Assembly (NCBI RefSeq): GCF_001545155.1
Contig: NZ_CP014226.1
Location: forward strand, 3,909,652 to 3,973,651
Source of the DNA: Halomonas chromatireducens
GTDB lineage: Bacteria > Pseudomonadota > Gammaproteobacteria > Pseudomonadales > Halomonadaceae
Direction: 5' to 3'
Length of the DNA: 64,000 nt
The position numbers and the translations under genes are program-made. How positions within the stretch are numbered: the first letter of the stretch is position 1; every line of letters starts with the position of its first letter. Under the pieces are notes generated by a model. The model searched no databases. It saw nothing but the letters and a program-made list of their open reading frames with translations, and was not told where the DNA came from. Shown in pieces: positions 24,309 through 32,945 of the stretch.

Positions 24309-25250
24309 TCAGGGCGCGGGCATCACCAGTTCACGCGCCTCACCCATCAGGAAGGCGTGGTTCACCTCCAGCGCTTCGCGCAGGAAGTCCCACAGCAGCC
24401 TTACCCGGGCCAGGCGGCGCTGTTCCTGGCGTGCGGTGATCCAGAAATGGCGCACGATCTCTACCTCGTCGTCCAGCACGCTGTCGAGCGTATCGCTGGT
24501 CTCGGCCATGAAGCAGGGCAGCACGGCAAGCCCGGCCCCGCTCAGCGTGGCGGCATGCTGGGTGGTCACGCTGGTGCTGCGTATCGAGAAGTGCGGCCCC
24601 GGCTGGCCCACCACGGCGGGGTCGAGCAGTGGCTCCAGGTAGCTGAGCTGCTCGCTGAAGATCAGGTCATCCACATAGCCGATCAGCCGGTGGCGGCCGA
24701 GTTCCGTGAGCCCTGCGGGTTTGCCGTGGCGGGCGAGGTAGTCACGGCTGCCGTACAGGCGCAACCGGTAATCGCAGAGCCGTGAGATCACCATGCCGGG
24801 GCTGACCGGGCGCTCGACGGTGATGGCCAGGTCCGCTTCATGGCGGCTCAGGTTGACCACCCGTGGCAGTGCCAGCAGGTCCAGGGTGATGCCGGGGTGG
24901 CGTTCGCAGAAGAGGGAGAGCAGCGGGGCGATCACCCAGGTGCCAAAGCCCTCGGTGACCCCCAGGCGAATCTGGCCGCTGAGCTGGTGGTTCTTGTCGG
25001 TAAGGTTTTCGCCGGCTTCGAAGGCGTGCCGGGCCATCTCCTCGGCGTGGGCCAGCAGCTGCTGGCCCGCTTCGGTCAGATGGTAGCCATGCGTGCTACG
25101 CTCGAAGAGCTGGGTATTGAGTTTCTGCTCGAAGCGGCGGGTGCGCCGCGACAGGGTGGAGTGGTCAAGCCCCAGGCGCCGGGCGGCGTCGGTCAGCCGT
25201 TGGCTGCGGGCCACTTCCAGAAAGATCTGTATGTCCTGCCAGTCGAGCAT
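24309..25250 (-). CDS. LysR-family transcriptional regulator
   Basis: A 313-residue LysR-type activator/repressor. The start at 25250 (MLDWQDIQIFLEV) is preceded by GGAGG; the frame continues eleven codons upstream without need. The winged helix covers about residues 1-60 (AARRLGLDHSTLSRRTRRFEQKLNTQLFERSTHGYHLTEAGQQLL), with the effector domain from about 90 (IRLGVTEGFGTWVIAPLL). It is divergent from mmsA, the classic LysR arrangement, and ends 12 bases from the convergent flavoprotein gene. It probably regulates mmsA; a role in the whole island is possible. The HSTLSRR recognition helix places it with regulators near mmsA in other gammaproteobacteria, from memory. Confidence 0.88.
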   Translation of the reverse strand: MLDWQDIQIFLEVARSQRLTDAARRLGLDHSTLSRRTRRFEQKLNTQLFERSTHGYHLTEAGQQLLAHAEEMARHAFEAGENLTDKNHQLSGQIRLGVTEGFGTWVIAPLLSLFCERHPGITLDLLALPRVVNLSRHEADLAITVERPVSPGMVISRLCDYRLRLYGSRDYLARHGKPAGLTELGRHRLIGYVDDLIFSEQLSYLEPLLDPAVVGQPGPHFSIRSTSVTTQHAATLSGAGLAVLPCFMAETSDTLDSVLDDEVEIVRHFWITARQEQRRLARVRLLWDFLREALEVNHAFLMGEARELVMPAP

Positions 25251-25474
25251 GAGGGCCTCCGGGTGCGCGGTGCGGTTGTGCATTGGCGCACAAGCAATGT
25301 GCCCGAGTGCCCGTTGTCAGGCAATCCGACCTCTGGCTAGACTCATGGCATTCCATTCCGTGTGCTAATACACACAAAGTCTAATATCTGCCTTGCCGCG
25401 ACAAGCCCATCACAACGATAAGCAGACAGTGCAGGCAGACTAGAGCCAGCAGACACAAGAGAGGAGCACGCACC

Positions 25475-26974
25475 ATGTCAGTCCGCGAGATTCCGATGTA
25501 CATCGACGGCAAGCCCGTCCCGTCCAATAGCCAGGAGTGGCGCGACGTGGTCAACCCGGCGACCCAGGAAGTGGTCGCCAGGGTACCGTTCTGCTCCGCC
25601 GAGGAGGTCGACCGCGCTGTCGCCAGCGCCAAGGAAGCCTTCAAGACCTGGCGCAAGGTGCCGCTGGGCAAGCGCATGCGCATCATGCTCAAGCTGCAGG
25701 CGCTGGTGCGTGAGCACACCCCGGAGCTCGCCGCCCTGATCACGGAAGAGCACGGCAAGACGCTGCCCGACGCCGAGGGCGAGGTGGGTCGTGGCCTGGA
25801 AGTGATCGAACACGCCTGCTCGATCACCTCGCTGCAGCTTGGTGAGCTGGCCGAGAACGCCGGCACCGAGATCGACGTCTACACCCTCAACCAGCCGCTG
25901 GGCGTGGGTGCCGGCATCACCGCCTTCAACTTCCCGATCATGCTGCCCTGCTTCATGTTCCCGCTGGCCATCGCCACCGGCAACACCTTCGTGCTCAAGC
26001 CCTCCGAGCAGGACCCGAGCTCCACCATGCGTCTGGTCGAGCTGGCCCACGAAGCGGGTGTACCGGCCGGCGTGCTCAACGTGGTTCACGGTGGACCGGA
26101 CGTGGCCAACCAGATCGCCGACCATGCCGACATCAAGGCGCTCTCCTTCATCGGCTCGAGCCACGTGGGCTCGCTGCTCTATGATCGTGCCGCCAAGGCC
26201 GGCAAGCGCATGCAGGCGATGATGGGCGCCAAGAACCACTGTGTCGTCATGCCCGACGCCAACCGCAGCCAGGCCATCAACAACCTGCTGGGTTCCGCCT
26301 TCGGTGCCGCTGGCCAGCGCTGCATGGCCAACTCCGTGGTGGTGCTGGTAGGCGAGGCCAAGGCGTGGCTCGATGATATCGTCGACGGCGCCCGCAACAT
26401 GAAGGTCGGCCCCGGCACCCAGCGCGATGCCGATCTCGGCCCACTGGTCTCTCCGGCCGCCCGTGACCGTGTGATTCGACTGATCGACGCCGGCGAGCAG
26501 GAGGGCGCCAAGCTGCTGGTCGACGGCCGCGGCTATGAGGTATCGGGCTACGAGCATGGCAACTTCGTCGGGCCCACCGTGTTCGCCGACGTGACGCCTG
26601 AGATGACCATCTACCGGGAGGAGATCTTCGGGCCGGTGCTCTGCGTGGTCAGCGTCGATACCCTGGATGAGGCGATCGAATTCGTCAACGCCAATCCCAA
26701 CGGCAATGGCACCTCGATCTTCACCAACTCCGGCTGGGTGGCGCGTCGCTTCGAGAGCGACATCGACGTGGGCCAGGTCGGCATCAACGTGCCGATTCCG
26801 GTGCCCGTGGCCTACTTCAGTTTCACCGGTTCCCGCGGTTCCAAGCTGGGCGACCTGGGCCCCAACGGCAAGCAGGCCATCGCCTTCTGGACCCAGACCA
26901 AGACCGTCACTGCGCGCTGGTTCGAGCCCGAGAACGTCTCAAGCGGTATCAACAGCACCATCTCGTTGAGCTGA
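25475..26974 (+). CDS. mmsA: CoA-acylating methylmalonate-semialdehyde dehydrogenase
   Basis: Oxidises methylmalonate or malonate semialdehyde to propionyl-CoA or acetyl-CoA with NAD+ and CoA, releasing CO2; used in valine, thymine, beta-alanine and inositol breakdown. The 499-residue protein carries the aldehyde dehydrogenase motifs ITAFNFPIMLPCFMFPLA, the NAD-site FIGSSHVGSLLYDRA and catalytic Cys283 in FGAAGQRCMAN. The MmsA-specific MGAKNHCVVMPDAN replaces the usual glutamate motif of hydrolytic ALDHs, consistent with CoA-dependent chemistry. A ribosome site AGAGGAG precedes the ATG. A strong hairpin follows. It stands alone on its strand; with the island upstream, it could process a C3/C4 semialdehyde. 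Confidence 0.95.
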   Translation: MSVREIPMYIDGKPVPSNSQEWRDVVNPATQEVVARVPFCSAEEVDRAVASAKEAFKTWRKVPLGKRMRIMLKLQALVREHTPELAALITEEHGKTLPDAEGEVGRGLEVIEHACSITSLQLGELAENAGTEIDVYTLNQPLGVGAGITAFNFPIMLPCFMFPLAIATGNTFVLKPSEQDPSSTMRLVELAHEAGVPAGVLNVVHGGPDVANQIADHADIKALSFIGSSHVGSLLYDRAAKAGKRMQAMMGAKNHCVVMPDANRSQAINNLLGSAFGAAGQRCMANSVVVLVGEAKAWLDDIVDGARNMKVGPGTQRDADLGPLVSPAARDRVIRLIDAGEQEGAKLLVDGRGYEVSGYEHGNFVGPTVFADVTPEMTIYREEIFGPVLCVVSVDTLDEAIEFVNANPNGNGTSIFTNSGWVARRFESDIDVGQVGINVPIPVPVAYFSFTGSRGSKLGDLGPNGKQAIAFWTQTKTVTARWFEPENVSSGINSTISLS

Positions 26975-27001
26975 GCTGGAATCGGCTGACCGCCTGACGC
27001 C

Positions 27002-27030
27002 CGGCCCCGCTTCATCGAGAAGCGGGGCCG
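27002..27030 (+). terminator. Terminator hairpin after mmsA
   Basis: A perfect 12-base stem (CGGCCCCGCTTC / GAAGCGGGGCCG) with a five-base loop begins 27 bases after the mmsA stop and is followed by TTT. The T-run is short but the stem is very stable. Confidence 0.75.
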
Positions 27031-27231
27031 TTTCAGCTTCTGGGCGGGAGCGTTTCAGTTGTTGGAGAAAGGGTGGCCACAAGGGGCGGCCCACCACGGA
27101 GCTTGGCCGCCGGACACTCTGACTGTTGTCAAGGCTTGCCTGGCTGGTTTTGGGGATATCCCTTTTTTCAACGGCGCCAAAGTCTCATTAGCTGATATGG
27201 TAGATTCAACACCTGCCAGCGAGGAGCTCAC

Positions 27232-29091
27232 GTGACCAGGCGCCTCTTGTATTTCTTGCCAACCTTCGTGGCGTTTCGCTGGCTGGCACTGCTGCTGTTC
27301 TTGCTGCCAGGGCATGCGCTGGCCGCTATCGATGTCGGTACCCTGAGAGGGGAGCTTAACCTCAGTCCGCACGTTCTGTTGCTGGAAGACAGGGCGCGTG
27401 AGTTTGATATCGAGCGGCTGCTGCGTCACGGTGAGGCACTGGAGTGGGAGCGCTCCCGCCAGCAAACCCTCAATTTCAGCTTTTCCGATTCCGCCTGGTG
27501 GCTAACGCTGCGGGTCGAGAACGATACCGCTCTCCCTGTGCGCCGGCTGCTGGAACTGGCCATGCCGTTGCACGACTATCTCGATGGTTACGTGGTGGAC
27601 CAGCAGGGCGAAATCGTCAGGGAGTGGCAGACTGGCAACCGTCGCAGCTTCGACACCCGGCCTATCTCCCATCGCACCTTCGTGCTGCCCATCCATGTGC
27701 CGGCTGGCGAGTCGCGGCAGGTCTTCCTGCGGCTGGATACCCACGACGGGCTCTATGATGCGACGCCACTCTACCTCATGGATGATGCCAGCTTTCTGGC
27801 CAAGGCCCAGCGGGAGCTGATGGCATTCAGCCTCTACTTCGGTGCCCTGTTGGCGTTGTTGATCTACAACCTGCTGCTTTACCTTGCCACCCGTGAACGG
27901 CCCTTGCTGCACTACGTCGCCTATCTCGGCACCTTCTTCATCCTGATGTTCTCGTCGCGAGGCTTCGCCTTTCAGTACTGGTGGCCGGACATGCCGATGT
28001 TCAACAACCAGATGGTGCCGCTCAATATCGGCCTGTTCGCCGTCACCCTCGCAATCTTCAGTGAAAGCTACATGAACCTTCGCCAGCACGCACCCCGCTT
28101 GACCCGAGTGCTGTATGGTCTTGCCGGCCTGTGCATGATCAGCGCGCTACCGGCACTTTTCGGTCACTATGCGGCGGTATTCCACCTGATGATTCCCGGT
28201 GCCATCCTGCTTTCCTGCCTGTTGCTCGGTGTGGCAGTCTGGCGCAGCTATAGCGGCGACACCCTGGCTCGCATTTACCTGGTGGCGTGGAGCGTGCTAC
28301 TCATCGGGATAACGCTCTACTTCCTGCGGGTGGCGGGGGTGTTGCCCTACAATGTCGTCACGGAATACGCCGTCCAGGTCGGGTCGGGGATCGAGTTTCT
28401 ACTGCTATCCCTCGGGCTGGCCTGGAAGATCAACAAGTTCAAGAACGAAAAGCTCGCCGCCGAGCGCGCCACCCTTGATCTGCAGCGTTCGCTCAACGAG
28501 CGCCTGGAACGGGAGGTGGCTCAGCGTACACAGGAGCTGGAAAAAGCCAACCAACAGCTTACCACCCTGGCTCGCACCGACCCTCTGACGGGGCTGTTGA
28601 ATCGGCGACAGTTTCAGGAGTTGATGGAAGAGGAGCTGCAGCGACGGCGTCGCAGCGGCCAGCCGCTGCTGTTTTCAATAATGGATATCGACGACTTCAA
28701 GCTCTACAACGACACTTATGGCCACCATGCCGGCGATGAAGTGCTGGTGAGGGTATCCACTCTCTTGCTGGAGCATTTTCGTCGGGCCGGCGACCGCCTG
28801 TTCCGCCTGGGCGGGGAGGAGTTTGGCCTGCTGCTGGACGTAGAGTCGCTGGAGGAGGGCCAGCGGGCGCTGGAAAAATTTCGCGGAGCCCTTCAGGAGC
28901 TGAGCATTCGCCATGAGACGTCCAGCTATGGGGTTATCACGTCCTCGTTTGGTCTGGTCGCCTGTCGTGGGTGCGATGCCGTGCGTGATGTTGGAACCCT
29001 CTACCGCCTTGCCGATCACGCCATGTACGAGGCCAAGGCGCATCATCGGAACCGGGTGGTGACGTGCTCGCATTTGAATGCGTCCGACTGA
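27232..29091 (+). CDS. Membrane diguanylate cyclase with 7TMR-DISM sensor
   Basis: A predicted cyclic-di-GMP synthase in the inner membrane, 619 residues, starting at GTG after GAGGAG. A signal peptide (to about residue 32) precedes a periplasmic 7TMR-DISMED2-like beta domain (about 45-180, with SDSAWWLTLRVEN and HRTFVLPIHVPAGES). Seven helices follow (about 190-395), then a short coiled coil (LERE VAQRTQELEKANQQL). The GGDEF domain from about 445 begins DPLTGLLNRRQF and carries the active GGEEF motif. No EF-hand, PAS or EAL domain is seen, and no clear RxxD inhibitory site was found in front of GGEEF. The sensor is thought to bind carbohydrate or similar ligands. It is monocistronic as far as visible. 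Confidence 0.93.
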   Translation: MTRRLLYFLPTFVAFRWLALLLFLLPGHALAAIDVGTLRGELNLSPHVLLLEDRAREFDIERLLRHGEALEWERSRQQTLNFSFSDSAWWLTLRVENDTALPVRRLLELAMPLHDYLDGYVVDQQGEIVREWQTGNRRSFDTRPISHRTFVLPIHVPAGESRQVFLRLDTHDGLYDATPLYLMDDASFLAKAQRELMAFSLYFGALLALLIYNLLLYLATRERPLLHYVAYLGTFFILMFSSRGFAFQYWWPDMPMFNNQMVPLNIGLFAVTLAIFSESYMNLRQHAPRLTRVLYGLAGLCMISALPALFGHYAAVFHLMIPGAILLSCLLLGVAVWRSYSGDTLARIYLVAWSVLLIGITLYFLRVAGVLPYNVVTEYAVQVGSGIEFLLLSLGLAWKINKFKNEKLAAERATLDLQRSLNERLEREVAQRTQELEKANQQLTTLARTDPLTGLLNRRQFQELMEEELQRRRRSGQPLLFSIMDIDDFKLYNDTYGHHAGDEVLVRVSTLLLEHFRRAGDRLFRLGGEEFGLLLDVESLEEGQRALEKFRGALQELSIRHETSSYGVITSSFGLVACRGCDAVRDVGTLYRLADHAMYEAKAHHRNRVVTCSHLNASD

Positions 29092-29164
29092 GTACGAGCA
29101 TGGACAATGTGTTTACGTTGACGTTAACTGTGTCCAGTCCATAGAGTCCCAGCAGGAGTCCGCC

Positions 29165-29755
29165 ATGTCGACGCCCATCAGCCGCTTTCCCATACCCGAA
29201 TCGATCCAGGATCTGCCTGCGGATATTCGTGACGCCATGCTGGCGGTACAGGAGAAGGCCGGCTTTGTGCCCAACGTCTTCCTGATGCTGGCCCATCGCC
29301 CGGCAGAGTTTCGCGCCTTCTTCGCCTATCACGATGCGCTGATGGAGCGGGAGTCGGACACGCTGACCAAGGCTGAGAAGGAGATGATCGTGGTGGCCAC
29401 CAGCGCCCGCAATCACTGCCTCTACTGCGTGGTGGCCCACGGCGCCCTGGTACGCATCTACAGCAAGGACCCGCTGCTGGCCGATCAGGTCGCCATCAAC
29501 CACCGCACGGCACCGCTGAGCGAGCGCCATCGGCTCATGCTCGACTTCGCCTTTCACTGCGGCCTGGACGTGGGCGAACTCACCGACGAATGGCAGACGC
29601 GTTTGCTGAACGCCGGCTTCACCCTGGATGACATCTGGGACATTGGCGCCATCACCGCTTTCTTCGGGCTCTCCAATCGCCTGGTTACCCTCACCGGCAC
29701 GCCGCCCAACGACGAGTTTTACCTGATGGGCCGGGTGCCGCGTGAGAAGGTCTAA
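29165..29755 (+). CDS. Peroxidase-related AhpD/CMD-family protein
   Basis: A 196-residue all-helical protein of the alkylhydroperoxidase D-like (carboxymuconolactone decarboxylase) superfamily. The start at 29165 (MSTPISRFPIP) follows AGCAGGAG. The redox CxxC-x3-H motif is present as HCLYCVVAHG (near residues 83-92), preceded by the AEKEMIVVATSARN helix typical of uncharacterised peroxidase-related enzymes. A C-terminal AFFGLSNRLVTLTG segment completes the second helical repeat. Such proteins are thought to reduce peroxides or disulfides with an external thiol donor. It lies downstream of the cyclase but with its own ribosome site and a gap, and converges with the next gene. Its specific substrate is unknown. 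Confidence 0.85.
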   Translation: MSTPISRFPIPESIQDLPADIRDAMLAVQEKAGFVPNVFLMLAHRPAEFRAFFAYHDALMERESDTLTKAEKEMIVVATSARNHCLYCVVAHGALVRIYSKDPLLADQVAINHRTAPLSERHRLMLDFAFHCGLDVGELTDEWQTRLLNAGFTLDDIWDIGAITAFFGLSNRLVTLTGTPPNDEFYLMGRVPREKV

Positions 29756-29799
29756 CAGGTAGGAAGCAATCGAGGCGTCCGACGTGTATTGAAGCTCAC

Positions 29800-30480
29800 T
29801 CAGGCGCTTTCCCGGCATCCTTCCAACAACTGCAGCACCGGAACCAGCTGGCTTTCATGCAGCACCAGCACGGTGTCTACCGTGGCGTCCCTCTCGGTGG
29901 GGGAAATCACGGCGAATTCACCTTCCTCCAGATGGAATTCGTGAATCTCGCGAGGTCCGTGCGGGGTCGTGCAGCGTGCCGTGCGGTAGGAGTCATCTTC
30001 GCCGTAGGTGAGGCGGTGGTAGACCTTGAAGAACGTATAAAGATAGAGCCCCTGGTCGAAGGCGGGCCAGCGGGCGGGAATGGTGCGGGTCTCCTCGTCG
30101 AGGGCCTGGCCGTTGGCTTCGGCCTGGTTGATGGCATGCTCGAGCGGGCGGGCCAGCAGCGAGGCATTATCCTTGGGAAAAGGCTGCGAAGCCTCGAAGG
30201 CCTGGTGGTAACGATCAACCGCCTTGCGCAGGTCTTCGAGTGAGCCGATGCGATGGTCGCTGTGGTCCAGGTCGGCGGGCTCGAAGCTGCCGTTTTCCCA
30301 GCCATGGATCACCCTCAGCATTAGCTGGCCTTTGGCCATGGGCTGCAGCAGCAGGTCATCGATGGCGACCCGCAAGTGCAGCTGCCGCTCGATCACTTGG
30401 TTGTCGAAAGCGCTGTAGGGGTCGGCGAAGATGGCATGCAACCGTCCGGGGGCGTGTTCCTTGGCTTCGGTAAACGGCAT
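29800..30480 (-). CDS. Conserved hypothetical protein
   Basis: A 226-residue acidic, soluble protein that I do not recognise. The start at 30480 (MPFTEAKEHAPGR) is chosen because the preceding 23 codons (to 30549) look low in conservation, but neither start has a good ribosome site. There is no signal peptide or membrane segment. Notable stretches are DNQVIERQLHLRVAIDDLLLQP, a central helix-rich part with LARPLEHAINQAEANGQAL, and a C-terminal strand-rich part (REIHEFHLEEGEFAVIS, VDTVLVLHESQLVPVLQLLEG). Codon use matches its neighbours. It converges with the AhpD-like gene and is divergent from the thiamine locus; neither neighbour indicates a function. Confidence 0.65.
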   Translation of the reverse strand: MPFTEAKEHAPGRLHAIFADPYSAFDNQVIERQLHLRVAIDDLLLQPMAKGQLMLRVIHGWENGSFEPADLDHSDHRIGSLEDLRKAVDRYHQAFEASQPFPKDNASLLARPLEHAINQAEANGQALDEETRTIPARWPAFDQGLYLYTFFKVYHRLTYGEDDSYRTARCTTPHGPREIHEFHLEEGEFAVISPTERDATVDTVLVLHESQLVPVLQLLEGCRESA

Positions 30481-30620
30481 CGGTAGTCTCGGCGAGAGTG
30501 GTCGTTCGCTGGTAGCGACTGTTGTATCATCACTCGTCCCATCAATCATGGACGCTAGACGGTTATATCGGCCATCCTGACAATAACTTGAGTTAAATTA
30601 CTCGACAATCCATTCACTGT

Positions 30621-30713
30621 CGCCAGGGGAGTCCCGCCGTGCAACCGGCAGGGGCTGAGAGAGCCAAGCGCTGACCCTGGAACCTGATCCGGTTCATACC
30701 GGCGGAGGAAGTG
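30621..30713 (+). ncRNA. TPP riboswitch (THI element)
   Basis: The conserved thi-box parts appear in order: CAGGGGAGTCC, GGGGCTGAGAGAGC, GACCCTGGAACCTGATCCGG and TTCATACCGGCGGAGGAAGTG. Together they form the pyrimidine- and pyrophosphate-sensing arms. The GGAGGAAG ribosome site of the next gene lies at the 3' edge, so ligand binding probably blocks translation initiation. It controls the transporter-tenA pair. Confidence 0.95.
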
Positions 30714-30717
30714 CGAC

Positions 30718-32121
30718 ATGCCCTACCTGACGTCTGCCGTGCTCGGCGCGGCGCTGCTCTGCTTTGCCTATCTGGGCCTGCGCGCCCGGCGGGCCGACGG
30801 CCTGCTCGATGACTACGTGACTGCCCGCAACTCCCAGGGAGCCCAGGCCATCGGCCTGTCGTTCCTGGCCTCCAGCATGGGGGCCTGGATCCTCTTTGCG
30901 CCGCCGGAGATCGGCGCCTTCGTCGGGCCTGTGGCGCTGGCTGGCTACGCCATCGGCTCGTCGCTGCCGTTCCTGATACTGGGACTCTACGGCCCCGCCA
31001 TCCGACGCCACCTGCCGCAGGGACGCAGCATCGGTGAATTCGCCGAGGCCTGCTATGGCGCCGGGGTGCGGCGCTGGGTCTCCTTCGTTTCCGTTGCCTA
31101 CATGGCCATCTTCCTGGCCGCCGAGCTAACTGCCATCGGCGCCATTGCCGCGCTGCTCTCCGATGTGCCGCCTTCACTGGTGATCCTCGGCGTGGCGGTG
31201 GTCACCCTGGTCTACACCACCCTTGGCGGCCTGCGGGCGAGCCTGGCCACCGATCGCTGGCAGGCCTGGCTGCTGCTGGCCCTGCTGGTACTGGTCGGCG
31301 GCGTGGCCTGGTGGTGGCTGCCGCCCATGCCCGCCGGGGCGATCATGCCCTCGATTCCCACCGGCAGCGCACTCTCCGTGGCGCTGACCCTGGTGATCGC
31401 GGTCACCGCGGCCAACCTCTTCCACCAGGGCTACTGGCAGCGTATCTGGGCGGCCGAGGATGACCGCGCCCTGGGCCGCGGGGCGCTGCTGGGTGGGGCC
31501 AGCAGCCTGCTGGTGGTGATGGCCATCGGCGGGTTGGGCATGCTGGCGGCCATGCATGCGCTGCCGCTGGGCGAGCCGCCGATCCCCTTCTTCGCACTGC
31601 TCTCCGCCGCGCCGGCCTGGCTGGGCCTTCCGGCTCTGGTGCTGGCGGTAACGCTGGGTGCCTCCAGCGTGGATACCCCGCAGAACGCCATCGCCTCCAT
31701 GGCTGTGGCCAGCTCCGGGGGGCGCGGGCTCTCGGTTCGCGGGGCACGGCTCGTCACGGTGGCGCTGATGGCACCGGTGGCATGGGTGGCCCTTCAGGGC
31801 TTCTCGGTGCTGCGGCTGTTCCTGATCGCCGACCTGCTCTGCGCGGCCATCGTGGTGCCGGTGCTGCTGGGCCTGTGGCGGCGCATGTCACCGCTGGCGG
31901 CGGTGGCCGGCGGCGTGGCGGGCCTGCTTGGCGCGGTGGTGCCGGGATGGGTTGCCCAGGGCAGCCTGGCCGCCGGTGTGCTGGCGGCGAGCTTCCCCGA
32001 CAGCATTCCCACCCTGGCGCCGTTCCTCGGTGCGCTGCTCGCTTCCACCCTGGCCAGCCTGCTGATCGCCTGGCTGCGCCCCGGGACGAAATTTCACCTG
32101 GCAAGCAAGGGAGACGCCTGA
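30718..32121 (+). CDS. Sodium-coupled thiamine-precursor (HMP) transporter, ThiV-like
   Basis: A 467-residue SSSF-family symporter with about thirteen helices, directly under a TPP riboswitch. The family's core is visible: DDYVTARNSQGAQAIGLSFLASSMGAWILFAPPE (about 32-65), GRSIGEFAEACYG (about 102-114), LVYTTLGGLRASLATDRWQA (about 162-181) and AANLFHQGYWQRIWAAEDDR (about 230-249). TPP control and coupling with a TenA protein make a thiamine precursor (hydroxymethylpyrimidine or a degradation product) the best substrate; comparative genomics named such SSSF proteins ThiV. The stop overlaps the tenA start by one base. Thiamine itself is the alternative substrate. Confidence 0.88.
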   Translation: MPYLTSAVLGAALLCFAYLGLRARRADGLLDDYVTARNSQGAQAIGLSFLASSMGAWILFAPPEIGAFVGPVALAGYAIGSSLPFLILGLYGPAIRRHLPQGRSIGEFAEACYGAGVRRWVSFVSVAYMAIFLAAELTAIGAIAALLSDVPPSLVILGVAVVTLVYTTLGGLRASLATDRWQAWLLLALLVLVGGVAWWWLPPMPAGAIMPSIPTGSALSVALTLVIAVTAANLFHQGYWQRIWAAEDDRALGRGALLGGASSLLVVMAIGGLGMLAAMHALPLGEPPIPFFALLSAAPAWLGLPALVLAVTLGASSVDTPQNAIASMAVASSGGRGLSVRGARLVTVALMAPVAWVALQGFSVLRLFLIADLLCAAIVVPVLLGLWRRMSPLAAVAGGVAGLLGAVVPGWVAQGSLAAGVLAASFPDSIPTLAPFLGALLASTLASLLIAWLRPGTKFHLASKGDA

Positions 32122-32816
32122 TGACGACACGCTCTGACTGGAACGCCTGGGCCGCCAGCCGTGAATCGGCGCGCATCACCGACTGGCTTCGCGAGATCAG
32201 CGAGCCGGACTGGTCGGCCACGGTGAACCACCCGCTGTTCGACGCCCTGGCCGAGGGGCGGCTTGTGGGGGGCGACTTTGCCGCCTACATGGTGCAGGAC
32301 TACGGCTTCGTCGATCCCTTTACCGCCCTGATCGGCCACGCTATCGGCCACGCGCCGAGCATGGCGGACCGGGTAGTGCTGGGCCAGTTCATGGGCATGC
32401 TGACCAGCGACGAGAACAGCACCTTCCAGCGCACCTTCGACGCCTTCGAGGTGCCTGCGTCCCTGCGCGAGGCGCCGGATTACCTGCCGCAGACCCTGGC
32501 GTTTCGCGAGCTGCTGCACGACACCGGCCAGGGCGGCGACTACGCCGAGATCCTGACGGTGCTGGTGGTCACCGAGTGGGTCTACCTCGAGTGGGCGCTG
32601 CGGGTGACCCGCGTAGACGGGCTGCACCCGTTGATGGGGGAGTGGATCGATCTGCACGACAACCCCGCCTTTCAGGAGTTCGTGGCCTGGCTGCGCCAGC
32701 GCCTGGACGAGGAGGCGGCGGCGCTCGATGACACCGCCTTCGCTCGGATGGCCGAGCGCTTCCGCGACACCGTGGCGAAGGAGCGTGCCTTCCACGACGC
32801 CGTGCAGCCGCGCTGA
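32121..32816 (+). CDS. tenA: TenA-family thiamine salvage hydrolase (TenA_E-like)
   Basis: A 231-residue helical TenA/thiaminase II-fold protein, translated by overlap (TGATG) with the transporter. Recognisable parts are FDALAEGRLVGGDFAAYMVQDYGFVDPFTALIG (about 40-72), MLTSDENSTFQRTF (about 93-106) and EILTVLVVTEWVYLEWA (about 143-159). The active-site cysteine of classical TenA, expected in the last segment, is absent. That points to the TenA_E subgroup, known to hydrolyse amino- or formylamino-HMP rather than thiamine. With the TPP riboswitch and importer this makes a salvage operon that scavenges degraded thiamine pyrimidines for new synthesis. Confidence 0.88.
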   Translation: MTTRSDWNAWAASRESARITDWLREISEPDWSATVNHPLFDALAEGRLVGGDFAAYMVQDYGFVDPFTALIGHAIGHAPSMADRVVLGQFMGMLTSDENSTFQRTFDAFEVPASLREAPDYLPQTLAFRELLHDTGQGGDYAEILTVLVVTEWVYLEWALRVTRVDGLHPLMGEWIDLHDNPAFQEFVAWLRQRLDEEAAALDDTAFARMAERFRDTVAKERAFHDAVQPR

Positions 32817-32945
32817 GGCAGAGCGCGCAGGTGCAGTCGCCGCCTCGTCTTGTGGCAAGACATGACGGTTTGGCATGGACAGCCGTCCCGTCTGCGGTCC
32901 ACCCTCTCTCTATTACCTCCCCTGAACAACGATAGAGGAAGCATC

